From NCBI GenBank assembly GCA_004151065.3, contig NWUY0300003558.1, forward strand, positions 9,128 through 22,660: a stretch of DNA of 13,533 nt. The letters are read 5' to 3'. The first letter of the stretch is position 1, and each line of letters begins with the position of its first letter. Source of the stretch: Larix sibirica (lineage: Eukaryota > Streptophyta > Pinopsida > Pinales > Pinaceae). The notes below the pieces were generated by a model. It worked only from the letters and a program-made list of their open reading frames with translations. It did not search any database and was not told the origin of the DNA. Shown here one piece after another: positions 1-8,566 of the stretch. The position numbers were made by a program, and so were the translations under genes.

Positions 1-250
1 CTTTCTAAGAGAGAGGCAATGTTACGAATATAATTAAAATACAATTAATAATAATTAATATTAAAAATACATGACCTTTCAATCCAATGCCTAAGCTGTA
101 TATAAGAGGTGGCAATCCCTTGTAATAATCATCTCTCATATGTTATTAATTTATATTTTCCAATATGGATTATTTTTACTTATCCTTCGGTTAATTGATG
201 TGAAACGGATACGTTCACTTCATTGGGAAGAGGAGGAAATCCATCACTAG
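1..250. other. AT-rich flank without a recognisable gene
   Basis: This stretch is rich in TAAT/ATTA runs and holds no open frame of note. A TATA-like motif, TATATAAGAGG, lies at 99-109 on the plus strand. A 15-base purine run (225-239) sits close to where the minus-strand coding sequence fades out. A 3' LTR of the long minus-strand element would be expected around here, but I see no TG...CA boundary, and the purine run is on the wrong strand to be that element's polypurine tract. What this segment is remains open. Confidence 0.4.
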
Positions 251-264
251 AAGTCCTCCCATTC

Positions 265-1090
265 ATGCAGAACTGTCTAGATTTTCAAATTGATAAAGGT
301 GAGATACAAGAGTTCGGTAGTTTTTTTAGTAGCCGAATTGTCCTTAATGTTTTGTAAATAGGGTCCTAGGATCAAGTGATGGTTATTGGCTTCAACAAGT
401 AGCTTTTCAATCTATGCTAATAAGAGGGTGACCTCTATTTGTGTAGGATTTCCTTGCTTTGACCATTGTTCAACTTGATTTTGATATCCTAGGAATCTGT
501 TATGTTCCATTTCAATCTGTTGCACCAAATCTTGCAAAGTTGTCAGACCTGTAGTAGCCTTTTGTTGAAAAATAATTGCTAAGTTGTTTTGAACTTTGCT
601 CTATCTACAAAAAAATTTCCATAGTGAAAATACCAGTTATTTAAGACATTGATCACCCGCTTTGCTTCTGTATTGGACTCTTTCAACTTATCGTGCCATT
701 CTAAAAAGAGTTGGTTCTGATTGGCCAACAACATTGTTGTCTACTACTCATTTTCTTGATTTTTCTAGTTAAAATATTCCTCCAAGATGTTGAGAAGAGT
801 TCTGAAGCGGTTGGTTATCTTATCCAATGGTTTCTTGGTAGGTGGTCCATGCAGATTTGGTTCAACCTTCCTTAGTATACTTTCCCAAGTCCTGAGTACT
901 TTTATCTATTCATCATTGACATTGTCGAGCTTCCTTTTGTCGGTTGACCATATTTTCTTTTTATCTTTGATTACAGCCTCTAAAAGAGCTTCAATTTCAT
1001 GGTCCTTAATTGCAACAGGACCGAATGTAAGTGGGGAACCTGAAGAATCTTTCAGATATTGAAGAGGAATCCACATGGTACTTCCTTTCA
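265..1090 (-). pseudogene. C-terminal helical part of the post-pol gene
   Basis: Downstream of the Lys cluster the minus strand reads GSTMWIPLQYLKDSSGSPLT, then an acidic and basic helical stretch (IKDHEIEALLEAVIKDKKKI near 985), LDKITNRFRTLLNILEEYF near 800, and after a shift near 590 LQDLVQQIEMEHNRFLGYQN near 525. Charged and leucine residues at heptad-like spacing suggest coiled coil or helix bundles. Stops interrupt at several points, for example near 905, 775 and 410. Coding character ends around 265. I recognise no family. A short open frame on the plus strand (787-1062) overlaps and has no supporting features, so I treat it as a shadow. Confidence 0.5.
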
Positions 1091-1097
1091 GTTGGTT

Positions 1098-1547
1098 CTT
1101 CTTAGGCCTTTTCTTCTTCTTCTGGGATACATTTGGTGTCTACTGATTGGGCTAAGATGGGGTAATCAAAGGTACAATTGAGGTGGAGGGGGTCATAGTA
1201 GAATAATACAGAATAGATAATGTCAGAATAACCGAGGATGTGATAGACAAAGCTAGGATAGATGACACAATATGGAAAACGGTCGAAGGGAGAGATGAAG
1301 TCGAAGAAAGTTGTGCATGCAAGTCTAGAGAGTTTAACAGAGTAATTTGATCTGTTGGACTGATGGAGGGCTGCGATATTATGGTTGGCACTGACAGAGA
1401 TGAATACATTAAGGTACCAACCAGACTAGTGGTGGAAGGAAGTACTTTGTTAAGTGCAATTGAAGTGACTATAGATTGGGTAAAAACTGGTGGATTTATG
1501 GGTTCTGGTGAAACTATCTCCGATGTAACTCGGTACATGCCTTTCAT
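1098..1547 (-). pseudogene. Ser/Thr/Pro-rich linker ending in a Lys-rich NLS-like cluster
   Basis: This part of the post-pol gene is open from 1547 to 1152 and then runs through two stops into a basic cluster, KKKKRPKK, at 1098-1121. The linker is dominated by Ser, Thr, Pro, Ile and Leu and has low complexity (for example SSTSSLPSTV), typical of a disordered spacer between domains. The basic cluster matches the form of a monopartite nuclear localisation signal, which suggests a nuclear or nucleic-acid-binding role for the ancestral protein. The frame differs by one base from the body segment upstream, so a frameshift lies between about 1630 and 1547. A plus-strand open frame overlapping this stretch (1363-1695) is judged to be its shadow. 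Confidence 0.5.
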
Positions 1548-1629
1548 TGCTAGTTTCTTGGGTGGCTTTAAAGACTATTTGTTAAGCTTGACTTCAGGGG
1601 GTCATCTATCTCATGTTTTTGGTGGTATG

Positions 1630-3293
1630 GTCAATTCTTTAATGACCTACTTAGTGACAATTTCTCTCCAACTAGGGAATCTTGTGGTAGATTAGCAACA
1701 AACTTATGAAAATCAGGATCTTGAAGGGTGGTGACATATGCTTGCTCGGCTGGGATTTCTTTGACGGGAGTCAGTGACAAGGGTGGGTAACTATCTGGGA
1801 CTGCAAGAGGATTTTATTCTTGGGATTGCATTCTGATTTGAATCTTTTAGGGTTGGATAGGGCTTACCTTGATAGTAGTAGCTTTTACAGTCAGATTCTT
1901 CTCAATTTATTGTTTGACTGTGACCTTGTTGAGAATGGCATATTTCATGAATTATTCCGCTTCTTCATGAAATTCTTATAGCTCATACTCTATTAGTGTG
2001 TTTAATATCAATTTCCTTTTCTTGGAACCTCTGGTTTTAAAGGTCCGTTGCATTTGATATATCTGTTTGGCTACTATGTTGAGATTTTATATAGATAAGT
2101 TGGGCTCCAACTATTCCTCTTCTCGAGCTTCATCTTCTTATGTTGTTTCTCTCAACAGATTATTTGTTTATATCGGCTTGGGATGGTTCTTTGACACTAC
2201 AATAGCCAAAGTATTTACTTCTTCTTCGACTAGTCCAAACATTTCTAAGTATAATATAGCCTCATATACTTCTTCTTTCTCTCTGTCGGTCAGGGGTTGT
2301 TGTAATTCTTGGGATTCTTTACACGCAATATTTGGAATCTAGTGGACTGTGTTCGACTATTTTTTCAAATCACTAGAAATAGAAATTTCTAGGATGGTCA
2401 GATAGTATTCTAGCTTGGCTGCATCCCCTGCTTCTCCTTGCATGAACCAAAATTTTGTGTATTCAAGTTCTAGATGGATGTGAGCAGTCGGTGGCAGACT
2501 TCGATGGACGGGTTGTGATACCCTCCATCTTGAAGAAATTATCTTAATTACTTGAAACTAGTTTTCAAGCCATAATAGAGCGACTGCGAAGACTTTGGGG
2601 CATCCCTGGGGTTGAAATATTGTGAAGTTATTCATTATTGGTTATGATTTTGCTGTGAATACTGGATCTCTAACTGGGGTAATTTTGTACATTGCGAACC
2701 AAATAAGTAGTGAAGGGTATCATATCTTCGATCCTGTCTCTTGACATTTTTCACATGTTGTTTTGATGATTGTGGGTAGGTATTCAACCCAATTGAAGAT
2801 TTTGGATTCTATGGCCATGAATTTGATGGATTCGAACATGTCAAGCCTAATTTCTAATGGTCAACCGGCGTTGGTTAATCATATTGATACAATTATGGCA
2901 TCAAACGTTTATGCTTGATACTAGATTTTGTTGATTACAAGCCCTTTTGAATTCTTCCCTTGAGGTGTCCCTGTAAATTCTTCAATTAACTTTGGTTTCA
3001 CACCAACTGGTACTTGTGGCCCTTGATTTGGTAGGCCAGTCACATGTGCAATGAGTGCACCATTAATATTGAATGGTTTGTCAAACCATAGCTTACCTAT
3101 GTGGTATCTGCTAACAATATATTGTGTAATCAAATATTTCAATCTGTCGAAGCTGTCCAGCAGAGGTGCATTAAGTTAGTGTCATATTTTTTCTATGGCC
3201 AACTTATTTTCTGCTTCAGACCATTTTTCATTATGTATGCCACATTCGCAAATCTCCTTCCAGTATATTTTCCATTGGTTTTCTTTAGTGCGA
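1630..3293 (-). pseudogene. Main body of the post-pol gene, single register with about 21 stops
   Basis: This segment keeps one frame for about 550 codons. By hand I count about 21 stops (roughly 11 TAA, 5 TAG, 5 TGA) and no obvious frameshift. Readable landmarks are WKIYWKEICECGIHNEKWSE near 3250; KLWFDKPFNINGALIAHVTG followed by LPNQGPQVPVG in 2921-3142; MFESIKFMAIESKIFNWVEY near 2810; and YPSLLIWFAMYKITPVRDPV near 2690. The hydrophobic-G-L-P pattern around HVTGLP weakly recalls plant mobile or transposon-associated domains, in which a G-L-P motif follows a short beta segment. I treat this as a hint, not an assignment. A stretch near 2250 reads TDREKEEVYEAILYLEMFGL and looks alpha-helical. 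The steady frame over 1.6 kb is the strongest sign that this was a real protein. Confidence 0.7.
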
Positions 3294-3900
3294 TCTTTTT
3301 TTTATTTTGGATATTTGGGATTTCAGTGGCGGCACGGTGGCTTCTTCTATCTCCATTTGGGTTCTTTCTGTTGCTTTCATGGATCTAGTCATCATAGCTA
3401 ATTTCTTTGGATCCATATTGGTTGTGTTTCCAGGTGCAAGTACCGGGATAGGAAGTTTTGGGATTTCTAGGTCTTGTTGTGTTTGCTCAATTTCTTTGAA
3501 AAAATGCTCCCAACTCTATTATAGTTCTTCATTTATAACTTGGCCGCTTGGTACGCATTCAAGTCGGGTGGGTGATGGAATTATTGCGGGGTATGTGGTT
3601 GACAGCTACTTCACACATGTGGTGATTCTTTTGGTCCAAACTTTGGTCAATATTCTTCATAACTTCTTCGACGAGGTCTATCATGATGGAGTACACCATA
3701 TGGTGTTCGTTCAGTTGGTCAGTTTGTTCTATGTCGTTTTGAATGATCCGTTAGAGGTATTCTGTCAGTTTCTACTCATCGACCCGTTCTAGGTGGGGTC
3801 CTTTGGTTCATCCTCTTTATTTTACTTGGCTCGTTCTACTTGATCCAATATGTCGTCATTGTATTGCAATTATTCCTGCCAACATCCATGTCTTAGGGCC

Positions 3901-3909
3901 TTTTATATA
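3901..3909 (-). promoter_or_regulatory. TATA-like element upstream of the post-pol gene
   Basis: On the minus strand the sequence reads TATATAAAA, close to the plant TATA consensus, in the 174-bp gap between the pol stop (4059-4061) and the first ATG of the post-pol gene (3885). A CCAAT pentamer lies on the same strand at 4035-4039, about 125 bp further upstream. The TATA is only about 16 bp before that ATG, so a start site 25-35 bp downstream would fall past it; the next in-frame Met, near 3690, could then be the start. AT-rich DNA makes TATA matches common, so this is suggestive only. Confidence 0.3.
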
Positions 3910-4058
3910 GGTTTTGGTGTAAGTAAGTTTTTATAATTGTTTTTCTATAATTACTTAAATAATGTCACTACTATAACTAATATACAAATTAATTGCAAAC
4001 TTGGGGCACGATGGTTGACCAAATGGGATACAGCCATTGGTCAGTGTTGTGCCAGTTC

Positions 4059-5160
4059 TTATGTTTTATATCTTTTTAGTCTTGCGCCGTTGACAAATTT
4101 TGTAAAAACTCTTCCTTGTAATGTCTTTAGTCAAACTGACCCATTGATGTTTAGTTCTTTGACTATTTATGGACCAAGCCAAGATATATGTAGATTTTTC
4201 GGTTTTCCTTTTATTTGGTTGTCATATAGTAATGCTAGGTCACCAATTGAGATATATTTCCTATTTATATTACGATCATGGTAATATTTATGTTGTTGTT
4301 TTTGTATTTCCTGATGGTGAATTTGTTATTTGTCGTTGTTCTTCTAATTTTGTTAGATCAAATTTTATATTCTCTTTTGATTTGAAAACATCTAAGTGAA
4401 GTATGTCGACAATAACTGGTGCCTATTATTTAAAATGTAGTGGGGATATTGCTTCATGTCCATAGACAAGTTTAAAGGGAATTTGTCATGTCGAACTTTT
4501 ATAAGTTGTTCGATAATCCCATAAGATAGCAGGTATCTTATCGTCCCAAACATCCTTATCAATATTGAAAAATTATGTTAACCCTTTGTTTAGAGTTTTA
4601 TTGATTGCTTCAATGGCTCCATTGAACTATGGACGGTATACTTAGCTCTTTTAATGGTCGATCATAAATTCATTTAGTAATACCGAAATAGTCTTGTTGA
4701 TAAAAATGTATTCCTCTGTCACTAATAAGAGTAATAGGACATCCAAATATTGTGATGATATTTTCATATATTAATTTGGTAGCTACCTGATTGGAACATG
4801 TTTCGACAAGATCGGATTCTGCCCATTTCATGACATATTCAACTTCCATAATAATATATCGTGCTCCAGTCAGACGACCAGGAATCAGGGAGGGTCCAAC
4901 GAAGTCGATAGCCCATATTTCAAATGTTAAGCTTGGATTAACGGGTATTAAAGGCATTTCATTACGTGGTAATGGTCGACTGATTCTTTGACATCTAACG
5001 CATTTTTGACCTGTGTTCTACAATCTTTAAGTATCATAATGGCCACCAGAGTCCAGATTGTAAGATTTTCCCTACAGACGTGTCATGTTGGTAGTGTCCT
5101 CCAGAAGCCCCACTATGTGCTTCGTTGATGATAACATGTCACTCATGTTCTAGGACACGT
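4059..5160 (-). pseudogene. Integrase (pol C-terminal part), broken
   Basis: The integrase of the long element inserted its cDNA into chromosomal DNA. The N-terminal zinc-binding HHCC is visible: His codons at 5115-5117 and 5094-5096 (EAHSGASGGHYQ), then CVRC at 4991-5002. The catalytic core follows: WAIDFVGP with the first Asp at 4904-4906, ISDRGIHF with the second Asp at 4718-4720, and NGAIEAINK with Glu at 4609-4611. The distance from the second Asp to Glu fits the D-35-E spacing once a one-base shift between 4670 and 4620 is allowed. A C-terminal beta domain is seen as HISWLGP (4170-4187) and FVNGARLKRY, ending at a TAA at 4059-4061. Stops and at least two frameshifts make it non-functional. 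No chromodomain follows. The motif order and spacing leave little doubt about the identity. Confidence 0.9.
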
Positions 5161-5349
5161 CGTCAAAGTACTTCATCCGGTCCTAATTTATATAGGAATC
5201 CATTTATTAGAGTGTATGGTACGGACTTCACTGCAAGTATTTTCTTTTTCTCTTCTAGCATACATTTTGGCACTTAACCTCCCTCTAGATACTGTGCTAT
5301 ATCTTCCAATTTCGTCGGTACAACTTCGAATATAAATAAATGTGCATCA

Positions 5350-5740
5350 GGAAGTTCATCGTCGATCCCAATGGGATATTCTCATTTTTCTACTCTTAAC
5401 AAATGGTTGGGGGCAACAATAGTTTTTCTAGCTCGGGTGACTATTTCAAATTCAAATTCTTGAAATAAAAGTAGTCATCTACATATCTGACCATGATGGA
5501 GGGGTTTATTTACTAAATACTTGAGTTCTTGATGATCAGTGTAAAATATAAAAGGTTTATCCAACAAGTAATGTCGGTACTTCTGTAATGCAAAAATTAT
5601 TCATAGAGATTCCCGTTCCATCATTGAGTAATTTCTTTCTACCTTATTCAACTTCCTGCTAGCGTATGAGTTAGGATAGTCCATTCCATCATCTCTAGGT
5701 TAAGTAAGTATTTTGCTGACTGCAATATTTAGGTGAAATT
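5350..5740 (-). pseudogene. RNase H domain of pol, broken
   Basis: RNase H degrades the RNA strand of the RNA-DNA hybrid during reverse transcription. The domain follows RT directly: FPNWSIKFHLNIAVSKIL (about 5757-5704), then RKLNKVERNYSMMERE (about 5665-5620), QKYRHYLLDKPFIFYTDHQE with TDH at 5532-5540, LKYLVNKPLHHGQICR, and LLLFQEFEFEIVTR. The Glu of MERE and the Asp of TDH are kept. The first position, usually Asp in the FHVxxDAS context, reads Ala here (NIAVS), so the catalytic set is incomplete. Stops occur after KILT and within the helix after MERES. The segment after the domain reads GIDDELPDAHLFIFEVVP, the usual acidic linker towards integrase. Confidence 0.85.
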
Positions 5741-6740
5741 TGATCGACCAGTTTGGAAACCATAGAATTGGGGCTTCAACTAACTTCCTCTTGAGTAGTT
5801 CAAATGATGTTGCACATTCTTGTGACCACATAAAGTCTTGATTTCCCTTCAGTAATTCTTCTAAAGAGTATGTCATATCAGAATAATCTCTAATAAATTT
5901 TCTATAGTATCCGGTATGACCAAGAGGTATTCTAACATGTTTTGGATTTACCAGAGGCTTTAAGTCGAGAATAACTTTAATTTTGGCATAGTCGACTTTA
6001 ATTCCTTCCTTGAAAAGGACATGTCCTAAAAGGATTCCAATTGGTGTTGCAAATATGCACTTTTTAATGTTCAAGGATAGTTGTATTTGCATGCATCATT
6101 CTAGCATGAGACAGAGCCATTGAACATGGTCCCTTAATAATGAATACATTGTCCATCCATCGAAGTAAATGGCCATAGTTTTGTACAGATATTCCTAAAA
6201 TGCTTTTACAACTATACTTGAAAATACTGTAGGTGCATTCTTTAGACCGAATGGAATCACTTTATAAGCAAACGATACAAAATCACAAAAAAATGTTGTT
6301 CTATGTTGATCTTCTTTAGCAATAAGAACTTGGCCCTATATCCAGAAAATCCATCGATGAAGAAATAACATTCATGACCTGCAACTTCATTGATATTTTG
6401 TCGGCAAAAGGTGTAGGAAAAGGATCGGTTAATGTCACTTTGTTTAATCCTTTAAAGTCGACATAGATTAGTAACATTGTTGGGTCATGCCTATTTAGTT
6501 GAACGGCCATGGGGTTGTCCCATTATGATTGGTATATTGGATATATTATTCCAACAGCTAACATTTTTTCTATTTCTTTCTTTACTATATATTTGTACTT
6601 ATGTTTATCTTATATAGTTATTCTTGACAAGTCTAGCGTCTGGTTTTATGTTGATTTTCATTTCATCCATTTCTTGTACTATACCCTTTAAATATTTATA
6701 GTCTCTCACGAAGACATCCTGGTATTCTTTTAACATATTA
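5740..6740 (-). pseudogene. Reverse transcriptase of pol, broken, catalytic YxDD altered
   Basis: RT copied the element RNA into DNA. In order on the minus strand: KEYQDVFVRDYKYLKGI (within 6677-6736), the usual entry of gypsy RT; YVDFKGLNKVTLTDPFPTPF (6406-6465), the R/YxDFRxLN block; FFIDGFSGY (6338-6364) with the motif A Asp at 6353-6355; a decayed stretch to 6190; then IYFDGW with the catalytic box at 6153-6167; and SLNIKKCIF, ILLGHVLFKEGIKVD, LGHTGYYRKFIRDYS and MWSQECATSFELLKRKLVEA (6092-5760). The usual YxDD reads Tyr-Phe-Asp-Gly, so the second metal-binding Asp is lost. The frame changes between 6605 and 6510, again near 6390, and before 6092. Stops occur near 6260-6240 and at 6093-6095. 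The length and block order match a complete gypsy RT. Confidence 0.92.
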
Positions 6741-7900
6741 GGTATTTTTGTTGTTTGTTGTTCAGACCAGTACTCTCCAATTTTTTCCATTTTCGGTTGG
6801 TCATCATTTGAGATGTTGACTTCTTTCGTTCTGATTTGTGCATCCATCCACTCTGGTGCTATTGTTTCATTGATCGGTCGATCTCCTTCTTTGAATATTG
6901 TAAAAAAAAGAGGAAAGTCGTTTTCACTAATTCTTTCTTGTTCAGTCTTTTCTTCTGTCGTGACTTTCATCAGAGAAACTACAGTTTTTACTATGCAAGG
7001 ATGATAATTTTTCCACCTAAATATTTTTCCTACAGTTTTGTCATTTTCGAGCTCTATTTGAGTCAATCAACGGTTAGGTATGATCGTGTTATTATTGCAT
7101 GTCAACTATGGTTGGGATGTTGTGGTCAGTGTGACATTGCTTGTCAGTTGTATAAAACTTTTAATTTTTTCGATTGCTTCTTTGTTGCATTCTTCTTCCG
7201 AGGTAAAAGATAAATCCCTTACAAAAATTTCTTTCAATTCTTGCCAGCTAAAGGTTTCTCCTATACCCTCTTCCATCTTCTAGCATTTCTTTGGTAAATA
7301 TTCAAGTGTACTTGGGAATACATGAGGATATATTTGTTTGTTCCTTTTCACATGTATTGATGTGCCTGGTTGGGTCTTGACCTTGTACAAATTTTTGTAT
7401 TTCTGCTTGTGTTGTGATTTTCTTTCCTCCGAAGCATTCGACAAAGTATGTCGACATCGTGGTCCATGTGTGGAGGTGGGATTTATGTGTATCCCACCAT
7501 CGTGTTTCCTGGATGGTGAAGGTTTCAACCAGACTTTGAAGTCATCCTTTCTCACCAACATTTTTAGATACTTTGTCGACATGTATGGTTAGGGATTCTC
7601 GTTCTTTATATCGAAGCAATTGAATACTTGTCTGTTCTTTATTTTTATGGATTAGCGTTGGTTATTCTCTTGTTTTTTTATATAAAAAAATCAGAATGAT
7701 GGATATAGTAAAACAATGTTGATCTCTTTTTCTAGTAATAACCTCGACTGGCCAGCATTTATGGGCTTCTACTTCATAATTTTCCATTTTCCAGTCAAAA
7801 GGTCCGAATCAGAATTGTATTCGACAAATATAGGAGATCCCAAGTGAATTTATCCATGGTCATTTGGTTCAACATAATATTCATTATTTTGGAATCTTTG
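6740..7900 (-). pseudogene. Long unassigned pol linker between protease and RT
   Basis: The minus-strand register of the protease continues unbroken through this stretch into the RT entry motif, interrupted only by stops. Readable parts include an acidic tail after the protease (PDDNDDDI, near 7915), VEPNDHG and LGSPIFVEYNSDSD (7860-7800), a basic segment KMLVRKDDFKVWLKPSPSRK (7564-7505) with KPxPxRK-like content, KNLYKVKTQPGTSIHVKRNK (7400-7340), and a helix-rich region near 7250-7100 (SWQELKEIFVRDLSFTSEEE). Near 7050-6740 it reads GKIFRWKNYHPCI, FPLFFTIF and PEWMDAQI before the RT entry. About 390 codons lie between protease and RT, which is long for this family. I recognise no domain, and similar variable linkers exist in plant gypsy elements. 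Confidence 0.6.
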
Positions 7901-7906
7901 GTACAG

Positions 7907-8440
7907 TCATTGGATGTCATCATCATTGTCATCAGGCTTGGTCCAGGGTATTCCTTGGAACATATTAATAGGCACAATTACTTTCTTTCCTTTTCCTTTG
8001 AGATTAATTCTATCATTTTCAAGGGAAATGGAATCTTTCATTTTGCATCCCCATGGTTGACCGACTAAGGCTGGGAAGGATTTAGAACCTTCTCTTGGGT
8101 TGATGATTTCAAAATCAATGTATGTGCTAATTCCCATAATTCTAGTTTTAACATTTTTCCATACGCTAATGGGTTCAAGTGGTCCTTGGTCGACAAGTTT
8201 AAGATAGATTCCTAACTCTACTAGTCATGGTCAACCCATGATTTACCATGTCGATCTCATCATTATGTTGGTTTGTGACCCAAAGTCGAGGATGACTTGT
8301 GAAATACATAATCCTTTGACTTCCAGGTTGATGAGAGGGTCGACATCAGCTTTATCTTTTTTATTCAGATTACAAATATTTCTAGTGATTCTCTCATTAT
8401 CCGAATAATTTATGATGAGGTACATTAGATCAATTAATCA
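7907..8440 (-). pseudogene. Retropepsin-like aspartic protease of pol, broken
   Basis: The protease that matures gag-pol is recognised from VILDFGSQTNIM, whose DxG box with catalytic Asp lies at 8285-8287 (motif 8252-8293). This corresponds to the D-S/T-G box of retropepsins and to the GSxxNIM context of plant gypsy proteases. The same frame continues to YIDFEIINPREGSKSFPALV (about 8121-8062) and then GQPWGCKMKD, the second half, where a GLPWL-like turn is usual. It then runs into the basic stretch NLKGKGKKVIVPI and the acidic linker. Three stops lie close together at 8220-8245 (TAA, TGA, TGA), right after the active-site strand. The catalytic Asp itself is retained, with Phe at the middle position of DxG. 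Confidence 0.75.
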
Positions 8441-8566
8441 TGCAACAACTTCTTCTTTTATTAAGAGTTGTAATAAATCATTAAGTATTTTATTTTTGTT
8501 TTCTGCATTATTTTCTTCAAAAGCAATTTGTGTAAATATTTTTGTAGAATTGTTAAATATTTATTT

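Larger units (their letters stand above)
250..3885 (-). pseudogene. Broken additional gene downstream of pol (about 1,200 codons), function unknown
   Basis: A long coding relic runs on the same strand as pol, from a possible start ATG at 3883-3885 to about 250. It is read in successive frames: about 3885-3540, about 3530-3304, about 3293-1630, 1547 to about 590, and about 590-265. One shift coincides with a run of eight T (3296-3303). I chose the ATG at 3885 because it is in frame with the first clear coding segment (DE*KLTEYL, around 3780) and lies downstream of a TATA-like motif. I do not recognise the protein. It is not RT, integrase, protease or a knuckle gag, and no signal peptide or membrane segments stand out, so an envelope role is not supported. 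Additional genes between pol and the 3' LTR are known in plant Ty3/gypsy lineages such as Tat and Athila, and this copy fits that position. It could instead be an unrelated captured or host-derived gene. Confidence 0.7.

Noticed and set aside
787-1062. Plus-strand open frame of 91 codons
   Set aside because: It lies opposite clear minus-strand coding sequence of the post-pol gene and has no motif of its own.
1630-3293. Alternative genetic code reading TAA/TAG as Gln
   Set aside because: Many in-frame stops fall where Gln would fit, but TGA stops, frameshifts and lost catalytic residues also occur. Degenerating transposon sequence explains all of these.
250-3885. Envelope gene making the element retrovirus-like
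   Set aside because: I see no signal peptide, no transmembrane segment, no glycoprotein-like cysteine pattern and no cleavage site. An NLS-like cluster points the other way.
3101-4399. Several plus-strand hydrophobic open frames (3101-3388, 3307-3792, 3937-4284, 4169-4399)
   Set aside because: They are antisense shadows of the post-pol gene and the integrase C-terminus. Their Phe/Ser/Leu-rich content comes from T-rich complements of A-rich coding DNA, so the apparent membrane segments are not evidence.
4400-5400. Enrichment of TCGA tetranucleotides as a special motif
   Set aside because: Many CpG sites are in TCGA context, but by eye they are only about a third of the CpGs, and the codons of Val-Asp and Arg can explain them. 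I made no proper count.
6813-7283. Plus-strand Cys/Phe-rich open frames
   Set aside because: They are antisense to the pol linker and show no recognisable family.
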